Below, piece by piece: positions 40,066 to 47,120 of a stretch of 52,728 nt of DNA (its first letter is position 1; the number at the start of each line of letters is the position of its first letter). Under the pieces are notes generated by a model, which saw only the letters and a program-made list of their open reading frames with translations, had not been told where the DNA came from and ran no database searches. A program made the position numbers and the translations under genes. Source of the stretch: Kineosporia sp. R_H_3 (GTDB lineage: Bacteria; Actinomycetota; Actinomycetes; Actinomycetales; Kineosporiaceae); assembly GCF_002198675.1 (NCBI RefSeq), contig NZ_MWLL01000084.1:1-52728 (forward strand), written 5' to 3'.

Positions 40066-42128
40066 CGGCGCAGACCTCGCAGGGCCCGTCGACGACCGGT
40101 CCGCTCACCGAGGGCGCCGTGCTCCGCCCCGTCCCGGACGACGCCCGGTCGACGAGCGAGGCCGGGGCCTTCCTCACCTGGCTCGAGGAGCACCGCGGCC
40201 GGGCCCTCGACGACTACGACGCGCTGCAGCGCTGGTCGGTCGAGGACCTGGAGGGCTTCTGGGGCGCCGTGGCCGAGTACTTCGGGGTGCGCTTCCGGAC
40301 GCCCTACGAGCGCGTCCTCTCCTCGACCGGGGTCTTCGGTGCGCAGTGGTTCACCGGCTCCACGCTCAACTACGCCGAGCACATGGTCGGTCTCCTCGAC
40401 GACCCGGCCGCGGACGCCGACGCGCTCGCGCTGCTCGCGTACTCGCAGACCCGCGAGCCGATGCGGCTCACGTGGGGCGACCTGCGCGACCAGGTCGCCC
40501 GGGCCCGGGCCGGGCTGCAGCGGCTCGGCGTCGGTCGCGGGGACCGCGTCGTCGCCTACCTGCCGAACGTGCCGGAGACGCTCGTGGCCTTCCTCGCCGC
40601 CGCGAGCCTCGGCGCGGTGTGGGCCTCGTGCGCACCGGAGTTCGGCCCGCGCAGCGTCGTCGACCGGTTCTCCCAGGTGGAGCCCGCCGTGCTCCTCACC
40701 GTGCCGGGGTACGTCTACGGCACCAAGCCGGTCGAACGGTGCGGCGAGGTCGCGGAGGTCGTCGCCGGGCTGCCGACGCTCACCCACGTCGTCGAGGTGC
40801 CGTACTGGGACGGCGCCCTCGACCCGGCGTCGCTCGGTGCCCCGGGAGGCGGGGGCCCGCTGCTCGTCGGCTGGGACGACCTGCTCGCACCGCCGGCGGA
40901 CGGGCCCGCGCCGCTCGTCTTCGACCCGGTGCCGTTCGACCACCCGCTCTACGTCCTCTTCTCCTCCGGGACGACCGGCCGGCCGAAGGCGATCGTCCAC
41001 GGCCACGGCGGGATCCTCGTCGAGCACCTCAAGAACCACGCGCTGCACTGGGACCTGCGCCCCGGCGACCGGCTCCTGTGGTTCACGACGACCGCGTGGA
41101 TGATGTGGAACGCGCTGGTCTCGGCGCTGCTCACCCGGGCGGTCCCGGTGATGATCGACGGCAACCCGCTGTTCCCGGACCTCATGGCGCAGTGGCGGCT
41201 CGCCGCCGAGACGGGCGCGACCCTCGTCGGGGTGAGCCCCGGCTACGTCATGGCCTGCCGCAAGGAGGGGCTCGAGCCCTGGGCCGAGGTCGACCTGTCG
41301 GCTGTCCGCCAGATCGGCTGCGCCGGCTCGCCGCTGCCCCTCGAGGGTTTCGCCTGGCTGCAGAACGGGTTCGGGCCGCAGGTGCTGCTCAACGTCGGCA
41401 GCGGCGGGACCGACGTCTGCACGGGCATCGTCCAGGCCGGCCCGCTGCAGCCGGTCGTCGCGGGGCAGATGTCCGGGGCGGCGCTCGGCGTCGCGGCCGC
41501 GGCCTTCGACCTCGACGACGCCCCGGTCGTCGGCGAGCTCGGCGAGCTCGTCATCACCGCCCCGATGCCGTCCATGCCGGTCGGGTTCTGGGGCGACCCC
41601 GACGGCTCGCGGTACCACGCGACGTACTTCGAGGACATCCCGGGCGTGTGGCGGCACGGGGACTGGATCCGCTTCACCGCCACCGGCAGCTGCGTCATCA
41701 CCGGCCGGTCCGACGCCACCCTCAACCGCGGTGGCGTCCGCCTCGGCACGGCGGACTTCTACGCCGTGGTCGAGGAGCTCCCCGAGATCGTCGACAGCCT
41801 CGTCGTCCACCTCGAGGACCCCGACGGCGGCCCCGGCGACCTCGTGCTCTTCGTCGTGCCCCGCGACGGTCAGGGACTCGACGACGGGCTGCGCCGGCGC
41901 GTCGTCGACGCGCTGCGGACGAACCTGTCCCCGCGGCACGTCCCGGACTCCGTCGTCGGGGTGGCCGCGGTCCCCCGCAGCCGCACGGGCAAGAAGCTCG
42001 AGCTGCCCGTCAAGCGGATCCTCCAGGGGGTCGACCCGGACACGGTCGCCAGCCGCGACGCGCTCGCCGACCCGGACGCCCTCGCCCCGTACGTCGACGA
42101 GGCGCACCGCCGGCGGGCCGGCGCGTGA
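40062..42128 (+). CDS. aacS: Acetoacetyl-CoA synthetase (acetoacetate-CoA ligase)
   Basis: 688 aa, ANL superfamily. N-terminal ACAS-N-like region with TGSTLNYAEHM, the AMP/phosphate-binding loop SSGTTGRPKAIVHGHGG, WFTTTAWMMWN, the hinge region HGDWIRFTATGSCVITGRSDATLNRGGVRLGT, and the catalytic Lys of PRSRTGKKLELPVKRIL. Length and motifs fit acetoacetate-CoA ligase rather than acetyl-CoA synthetase. It activates acetoacetate or a related 3-keto acid with ATP and CoA in the cytosol. The ATG overlaps the upstream stop (ATGA) with GGAGGGG as SD. In this operon it may activate a keto acid released by the amidohydrolase (inference). Confidence 0.92.
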   Translation: MTAQTSQGPSTTGPLTEGAVLRPVPDDARSTSEAGAFLTWLEEHRGRALDDYDALQRWSVEDLEGFWGAVAEYFGVRFRTPYERVLSSTGVFGAQWFTGSTLNYAEHMVGLLDDPAADADALALLAYSQTREPMRLTWGDLRDQVARARAGLQRLGVGRGDRVVAYLPNVPETLVAFLAAASLGAVWASCAPEFGPRSVVDRFSQVEPAVLLTVPGYVYGTKPVERCGEVAEVVAGLPTLTHVVEVPYWDGALDPASLGAPGGGGPLLVGWDDLLAPPADGPAPLVFDPVPFDHPLYVLFSSGTTGRPKAIVHGHGGILVEHLKNHALHWDLRPGDRLLWFTTTAWMMWNALVSALLTRAVPVMIDGNPLFPDLMAQWRLAAETGATLVGVSPGYVMACRKEGLEPWAEVDLSAVRQIGCAGSPLPLEGFAWLQNGFGPQVLLNVGSGGTDVCTGIVQAGPLQPVVAGQMSGAALGVAAAAFDLDDAPVVGELGELVITAPMPSMPVGFWGDPDGSRYHATYFEDIPGVWRHGDWIRFTATGSCVITGRSDATLNRGGVRLGTADFYAVVEELPEIVDSLVVHLEDPDGGPGDLVLFVVPRDGQGLDDGLRRRVVDALRTNLSPRHVPDSVVGVAAVPRSRTGKKLELPVKRILQGVDPDTVASRDALADPDALAPYVDEAHRRRAGA

Positions 42129-43087
42129 CCGCCGGCGTGGACGGCCGCCCGCTGCGGCGGGCGGCGGTCGTCGGGACCGGGGTCATCGGGGCCGGCTGGG
42201 TCGCGACGTTGCTCGCCCGTGGCGTCCGGGTCGCGGCGACCGACCCGGCGGACGGCGCCCGGCGGCGGCTGCTCGACGCCGTCGCCGCGCACTGGCCGAC
42301 GATGCGCCTGCTCGGCGCACCGGACGAGCCGGACCTCGACCTGCTGACCTTCACGACCGACCCGCTCGAGGCCGTCGACGGCGCGGACCTCGTGCAGGAG
42401 AACGGCCCCGAGGACCTCGCGCTGAAGCAGCGGCTCTTCGCCGACCTCGACGCCGCCGCCCCCGCGCACGCCGTGCTCGCGAGCAGCTCGTCGAACCTCA
42501 CGCCGAGCAGCATCCAGGAGCTGTGCACGGTGCACCCGGAACGGGTGCTCGTCGGGCACCCGTTCAACCCGGTCCACGTCGTGCCGCTCGTCGAGGTCGT
42601 CCCCGGGGCGCGGACCTCGGCGGGCGCGGTCGACACCGCGATGGCCGTGTACACGTGGCTCGGGAAGCGGCCGGTGCACGTGCGCCGCGAGGTGCCCGGG
42701 CATCTCGCGAACCGGCTCCAGGCGGCGCTGTGGCGGGAGGCCTACTCGCTCGTGGAGAGCGGCGTCGCGTCCGTCACCGACGTCGACGTGGCGCTGTCCA
42801 ACGGGCCGGGGCTGCGCTGGGCCGTGCTCGGGCCGTTCGTCAACCAGCACCTGTCCGGGATCGGCGCGGGCGGCCTCGGCCACGTGCTGCGGCACCTCGG
42901 CCCCGGCACCGCGAGACTGTGGGACGACCTCGGCACCCCCGAGCTCACGCCGGCGCTCGTCGACCTGCTCGTCGCCGGTGTCGAGGCCGAGCTCGCCGGG
43001 CGGGACGACGCCGACGTCGCCGCGGCCCGGGACCGGCTCGTCGTCGGCCTGCTCGCCGCGAAGGACTCCGAGGAGGGACTCCCGTGA
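42125..43087 (+). CDS. 3-hydroxyacyl-CoA dehydrogenase-family protein (carnitine/gulonate dehydrogenase-like)
   Basis: 320 aa, the short one-domain-pair form as in L-carnitine dehydrogenase and lambda-crystallin/L-gulonate dehydrogenase. NAD motif VVGTGVIGAGWVA, ADLVQENGPEDLALKQ, the Ser cluster LASSSSNLTPS, the catalytic His motif GHPFNPVHVVPLVEVV and the C-terminal domain signature LQAALWREAYSLVE...GPGLRWAVLGPF. It oxidises a 3-hydroxy acid or its CoA ester. GTG start overlaps the ligase stop by 4 nt. Whether the substrate is free or a CoA ester cannot be told; the partner hydratase suggests CoA ester. Confidence 0.9.
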   Translation: MTAGVDGRPLRRAAVVGTGVIGAGWVATLLARGVRVAATDPADGARRRLLDAVAAHWPTMRLLGAPDEPDLDLLTFTTDPLEAVDGADLVQENGPEDLALKQRLFADLDAAAPAHAVLASSSSNLTPSSIQELCTVHPERVLVGHPFNPVHVVPLVEVVPGARTSAGAVDTAMAVYTWLGKRPVHVRREVPGHLANRLQAALWREAYSLVESGVASVTDVDVALSNGPGLRWAVLGPFVNQHLSGIGAGGLGHVLRHLGPGTARLWDDLGTPELTPALVDLLVAGVEAELAGRDDADVAAARDRLVVGLLAAKDSEEGLP

Positions 43088-43974
43088 CCGCCCCGACCAC
43101 CCTGGACCTCGACGCCCTCGTGGCGATCGACGTCCACACCCACGCCGAGATCGACGACCACGGCCACGAGAGCCTGCCGCCGGAGCTCATGGCGGCGTCC
43201 GCGAAGTACTTCAAGGGGGCGATGGCCGACGGCCGCACCCCGTCGGTCGACGACCTCGCGGCCTACTACCGCGAGCGGCGGATGGCGGCCGTCGTCTTCA
43301 CCGTCGACGCCGAGTCCGTGCTCGGGCACCCGCCGATCGCCAACGAGGACGTCGCCGCCGCCGCGGCCCGGCACCCGGACGTGCTCGTCCCGTTCGCGAG
43401 CATCGACCCGCACCGCGGTGCGGCCGGGGTCCGGGCCGCGCGCCGGCTCGTCAAGGAGCACGGGGCCCGCGGGTTCAAGTTCCACCCGAGCCTGCAGGGG
43501 TTCTTCCCCGACGACCGGCTCGCGTACCCGCTCTACGAGGTGATCGAGGAGCTCGGCGTGCCGGCGCTCTTCCACAGCGGGCAGACCGGGATCGGCGCGG
43601 GAACCCCTGGTGGCGGCGGGATCCGGCTCAAGTACTCCAACCCGCTGTGCCTCGACGACGTCGCCGCCGACTTCCCGGGCATGACCGTCATCATCGCCCA
43701 CCCGTCGTTCCCCTGGCAGGACGAGGCGCTCTCGGTCGCGACGCACAAGGCGAACGTCTACATCGACCTGTCGGGCTGGTCGCCGAAGTACTTCCCGCCG
43801 CAGCTCGTGCAGTACGCCAACAGTCTGCTCAAGCACAAGGTGCTCTTCGGGTCGGACTTCCCGGTGGTCACCCCGGACCGCTGGCTCGCCGACTTCGAGA
43901 CGCTGCAGATCAAGGACGACGTGCGGCCGCTGATCCTCAAGGAGAACGCGATCCGCGCGCTCGGGCTGCGCTGA
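43084..43974 (+). CDS. Amidohydrolase_2 family metal-dependent hydrolase/decarboxylase
   Basis: 296 aa. Metal-site residues of the superfamily: HxH in AIDVHTHAEI, His in ALFHSGQTG, His in IIAHPSFPWQDEA and the Asp in LFGSDFPVVTPDRW. The family covers ACMS decarboxylase, gamma-resorcylate decarboxylase and 4-oxalomesaconate hydratase. With the CoA enzymes upstream it may decarboxylate or hydrolyse an aromatic or unsaturated acid intermediate. The GTG overlaps the dehydrogenase stop (GTGA). Its own stop TGA abuts the stop of the convergent exporter gene (TGATCA), with no spacer. Confidence 0.9.
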   Translation: MTAPTTLDLDALVAIDVHTHAEIDDHGHESLPPELMAASAKYFKGAMADGRTPSVDDLAAYYRERRMAAVVFTVDAESVLGHPPIANEDVAAAAARHPDVLVPFASIDPHRGAAGVRAARRLVKEHGARGFKFHPSLQGFFPDDRLAYPLYEVIEELGVPALFHSGQTGIGAGTPGGGGIRLKYSNPLCLDDVAADFPGMTVIIAHPSFPWQDEALSVATHKANVYIDLSGWSPKYFPPQLVQYANSLLKHKVLFGSDFPVVTPDRWLADFETLQIKDDVRPLILKENAIRALGLR

Positions 43975-45174
43975 TCAGGCGGGCCGGCGCAGGAGCACCG
44001 TCGTCACCGTCGGGGCGAGGAGGGCGCACGCGGCCATGACGACCGCCATCGCGAGGCCCGAGCCGCCGAGCCCGCCGAGCGGTGCGACGAGCGAGCCGAC
44101 GGCGAAGCCCATGATGCCGAGCATCCCCGACGCCGCGCCGGCACCGCCGGGGGCCGCGGCCATCCCGAGCGCCGTCGCGTTGGAGTGGATGAGGCCGACG
44201 CTCGAGACGGCGAGGAAGAACCCGACGAGGACGCCGATGAGGCTGCCGCCGAGCAGCTCGCTCGCGAGCAGCACGAGCGCCCCGGCGGCCGCGACGGCCT
44301 GCCCCGCGCGCAGCAGCGGGCCGGGCCCGGTCCGGGTGACGAGGTGGCGGCTGACGAAGACGAGGGCGAGGATGCCCGTCGCGTTGGCCGCGAAGTCGAG
44401 GCTGTACTGCCGCGCCGAGAGACCGTGCAGGTCCTGGAGGACGAACGAGGACGACGCGATGTACGTGAAGAGCAGCCCGCCGGAGAACCCGATCGCGGCC
44501 ATGTAGGCGACGAACCGCCGGGAGCGCAAACAGTCGACGAGGCCGGCCGCGACGTCCCGCGGCCGGGCCGGTCGCCGGTCACCGACGGCGAGCGTCTCCG
44601 GGATCCGCACGTGCGCGACGGCGGCGAGCAGCGCGCCGATCGCGGCGAGGACGACGAACATCCCGCGCCAGCCGGTGACGTAGGTGAGCAGCCCGCCCGC
44701 CAACGGGGCCGCGATCGGGGCGATGCCCATGACCGCCGCGAGCGCCGCGTAGCCACGGGCGGCCTCGGCGGCGGGGAACGCGTCCGCGATGACCGCGCGC
44801 GTCGTGACGACCGTCGCGGACGCGGCGAGCCCGGCGAGGAGCCGGACGACGACGAGCACCGTCACGTCGTCCACGACGGCACTCACGAGGTTCGCGACGA
44901 CGAACGCGAGCAGGCCGCCGAGCAGGAGCGGGCGCCGTCCGAACCGGTCGCTGAGCGGCCCGGCGACGACCTGCCCCGTCGCCAGCCCGAGCAGGACGGC
45001 GGTGATCGTCAGCTGGGCCTGCGACGTCGGGGCGGCGAGGTCCTTCGCGAGCTGCGGCAGCACCGGCAGGTACAGGTCGGTGCACAGCGGCGCGAGCCCG
45101 GCGAGGGCCCCGAGGACGACGACGAGGGCGCGACGGTGGGCCGGGTCGAGCGGCCCGGGCGCAGACTTGAGCAT
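43975..45174 (-). CDS. Bcr/CflA-type MFS drug exporter
   Basis: 399 aa with 12 predicted helices. N-terminal LAPLCTDLYLPVLPQLAKDL, the motif GPLSDRFGRRPLLLGG between helices 2 and 3, RLLAGLAASATVVTTRAVIAD (motif B/C region) and SNATALGMAAAPGGAGAASGMLG are characteristic of the Bcr/CflA multidrug exporter group. It probably expels a hydrophobic drug or metabolite by proton exchange. ATG start; a GTG directly before it is possible, and the SD GAGG is very close. It lies 82 nt downstream of the CoA-disulfide reductase gene on the same strand, with an inverted repeat between. Confidence 0.9.
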   Translation of the reverse strand: MLKSAPGPLDPAHRRALVVVLGALAGLAPLCTDLYLPVLPQLAKDLAAPTSQAQLTITAVLLGLATGQVVAGPLSDRFGRRPLLLGGLLAFVVANLVSAVVDDVTVLVVVRLLAGLAASATVVTTRAVIADAFPAAEAARGYAALAAVMGIAPIAAPLAGGLLTYVTGWRGMFVVLAAIGALLAAVAHVRIPETLAVGDRRPARPRDVAAGLVDCLRSRRFVAYMAAIGFSGGLLFTYIASSSFVLQDLHGLSARQYSLDFAANATGILALVFVSRHLVTRTGPGPLLRAGQAVAAAGALVLLASELLGGSLIGVLVGFFLAVSSVGLIHSNATALGMAAAPGGAGAASGMLGIMGFAVGSLVAPLGGLGGSGLAMAVVMAACALLAPTVTTVLLRRPA

Positions 45175-45229
45175 CACCTCGATCGTCCCAGGCCGGGCGG
45201 AGGTCGTGCGGACCCGTCCGACTGCCGGG

Positions 45230-45292
45230 CGTCCTCTGGTGGGTCGCAGACGCTTCTCAGCGCGAGTGCGGTGCCGAACCCACCAGAGGACG
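45230..45292. repeat. 15-bp perfect inverted repeat at the 3' end of the CoADR gene
   Basis: CGTCCTCTGGTGGGT (45230-45244) and ACCCACCAGAGGACG (45278-45292) are exact reverse complements, 33 nt apart. The right arm is inside the last codons of the CoA-disulfide reductase gene, the left arm in the intergenic region before the exporter. In the minus-strand transcript it forms a stable hairpin, so it could be a terminator or attenuator. Confidence 0.6.
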
Positions 45293-47011
45293 ATCCGGTG
45301 CGCCGGTCTCGAGCGTGACGTCGGGGCGCTCGAGGCGGAAGGTCGCCAGGCCGCCGGAGAGCGAGGCGACGTCGTCCCAGCCGCTCTGCCGCAGCACGCG
45401 CAGGGCGAGGTAGGACCGGAAGCCGGACGCGCAGTAGACCCGGACCGGGACGCCGGCGGGCACCTCCGCGAGCCGGGCCCGCAGGTCGGTGTGCGGGATG
45501 TTCAGCGCCCCGGGCAGGTGACCCGCCGCGAACTCCTTCGGGGAGCGGGCGTCGAGCAGGACGGCGCCGCCGGGCAGCGTGCCGAGGTCACGGCCGCGCC
45601 AGACCGTGAGGTCGCCCGCGAGCACGTTGGACGCCATGAAGCCGGCCATGTTCACCGGGTCCTTGGCGGAGCCGAACGGCGGTGCGTACGCGAGCTCGAG
45701 CTCGGCGAGGTCCTCGACGGTCATTCCGGCGCGGATCGCGGTCGCGACGACGTCGATCCGCTTGTCGACGCCCTCGCTGCCGGTCGCCTGCGCGCCGAGG
45801 ACCCGCCCGTCGGGGGCGAACACGAGCTTGAGGTGGAGCGCCCGGGCGCCGGGGTAGTAGCCGGCGTGGTGCCCGGGGTGCAGGTGGACGACGTGGTGCG
45901 CGATCCCGGCCTGCCGCAGCGCCTTCTCGCTGCGGCCGGTCGAGGCGGCCACGGTGTCGAATACCCGGACGATCGCCGTCCCGAGGACGGGCGTGCGCCC
46001 GCCCCGGCGGCCGAAGAGGTGGTTGGCCGCGGCCCGGCCCTGCCGGTTCGCCGGCCCGGCGAGCGGGACGGCGGCCGGGGCGCCGGTCACGGCGTCGACG
46101 ACCTCGACGGCGTCACCGACGGCGTAGACGTGCGGGTCGGACGTGCGCAGGTGCTCGTCGACGTGAACCGTGCCGCGCTCGCCGAGCGTGAGCCCGGCGG
46201 CCCGGGCGAGCGTCGTCTCGGGGCGGACCCCGACCGACAGGAGCACGAGGTCGGCGGGCAGCACCGCGCCGTCGGACAGCCGCACCCGGACGGCGCCCCG
46301 CGGGCCGTCGTCCGCCGTACCGTCCGCGGGCGTGCCGTCGTCCGGCTCGACCGCCGTCACGGACGTGCTCGTCCGGACGTCGACGCCGGCCCCGACGAGG
46401 GCCTGCTCGACGGCGACCGCCATCTCCGGGTCGAGGGGCGGGAGCACCTGGTCCGCGAGGTCGACGACGGCGACCTCGAGCCCGCGGTGGCGCAGCGCCT
46501 CGGCGACCTCGAGCCCGATGAAGCCCGCACCCGCGACGACCGCGCGCCGGGCGCCGGCCTCGACGAGGGCGCGGAGGCCGTCGACGTCCGGGACGGTCCG
46601 CAGCACGCGGACCTGCGGCAGGTCGACACCGGGGATCGGCGGCACGAGCGGGGTGGCTCCCGTCGAGAGCACGAGCGCGTCGTAGGCCTCGTCGTACTCG
46701 GTGCCGTCGGCACGCCGCAGCACCCGGACCGACCGGTTCGCGGTGTCGACGGACACCACCTCGTGCCCGGTGCGGACGTCGAGCGCGAGGCTCGCGGCGA
46801 GCGAGGCGGGGGTGTGCAGGAGCAGCGACGCACGGTCGGGGATCTCGCCGGCGAGGTGGTACGGAAGGCCGCAGTTGGCGAACGAGACGTACTCGTCCCG
46901 CTCGAGGACGACGATCTCGGCCTCCTCCGACAGCCGGCGGGCCCGGGCCGCGAAGCTCATGCCGCCTGCGACGCCGCCGACGACGACGACCTTCATGATG
47001 CGATCAGCCAT
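45257..47011 (-). CDS. CoA-disulfide reductase-like flavoprotein fused to rhodanese
   Basis: 584 aa. Residues about 6-465 are a pyridine-nucleotide disulfide oxidoreductase: FAD motif VVVGGVAGGMSFAARARRL, redox Cys47 in SFANCGLPYHL (single-Cys CoADR type), NAD motif VVAGAGFIGLEVAEAL and VYAVGDAVEV. Residues about 475-570 are a rhodanese with Cys527 in VYCASGFRS. CoADR-rhodanese fusions reduce CoA-persulfide or polysulfide and release sulfide (family knowledge). Two starts are possible (ATG 47011 or 46996); 47011 lies 6 nt after TACCCT and is preferred. A palindrome of CsoR/CstR type covers the promoter. No copper or sulfur transporter gene lies next to it. Confidence 0.93.
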   Translation of the reverse strand: MADRIMKVVVVGGVAGGMSFAARARRLSEEAEIVVLERDEYVSFANCGLPYHLAGEIPDRASLLLHTPASLAASLALDVRTGHEVVSVDTANRSVRVLRRADGTEYDEAYDALVLSTGATPLVPPIPGVDLPQVRVLRTVPDVDGLRALVEAGARRAVVAGAGFIGLEVAEALRHRGLEVAVVDLADQVLPPLDPEMAVAVEQALVGAGVDVRTSTSVTAVEPDDGTPADGTADDGPRGAVRVRLSDGAVLPADLVLLSVGVRPETTLARAAGLTLGERGTVHVDEHLRTSDPHVYAVGDAVEVVDAVTGAPAAVPLAGPANRQGRAAANHLFGRRGGRTPVLGTAIVRVFDTVAASTGRSEKALRQAGIAHHVVHLHPGHHAGYYPGARALHLKLVFAPDGRVLGAQATGSEGVDKRIDVVATAIRAGMTVEDLAELELAYAPPFGSAKDPVNMAGFMASNVLAGDLTVWRGRDLGTLPGGAVLLDARSPKEFAAGHLPGALNIPHTDLRARLAEVPAGVPVRVYCASGFRSYLALRVLRQSGWDDVASLSGGLATFRLERPDVTLETGAPDRPLVGSAPHSR

Positions 47012-47017
47012 GGATCC

Positions 47018-47023
47018 AGGGTA
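47018..47023 (-). promoter_or_regulatory. -10 element of the CoADR-rhodanese gene, leaderless
   Basis: TACCCT on the minus strand, exactly 6 nt (GGATCC) before the ATG at 47011. It overlaps the palindrome at 47020-47037. Confidence 0.55.
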
Positions 47024-47037
47024 CCCCCCGGGGTACC
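47020..47037. promoter_or_regulatory. Perfect palindrome GGTACCCC-CC-GGGGTACC (CsoR/CstR-like operator)
   Basis: Two 8-bp arms with a 2-bp centre, 8 bp upstream of the ATG of the CoADR-rhodanese gene and overlapping its -10. TAC-C-run...G-run-GTA palindromes are the known target type of CsoR-family repressors, including the persulfide sensor CstR that controls similar sulfur enzymes in Staphylococcus (family knowledge). No CsoR gene lies in this window, so the regulator would act from elsewhere. Confidence 0.6.
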
Positions 47038-47120
47038 AGACCTAGGTCCTGCCCGCTTTCGACGCGTGCATCGTCCGGGTGCTCGGCCGACCGGGCCGGT
47101 CCGTCGGCCCGGCGGCGTGG

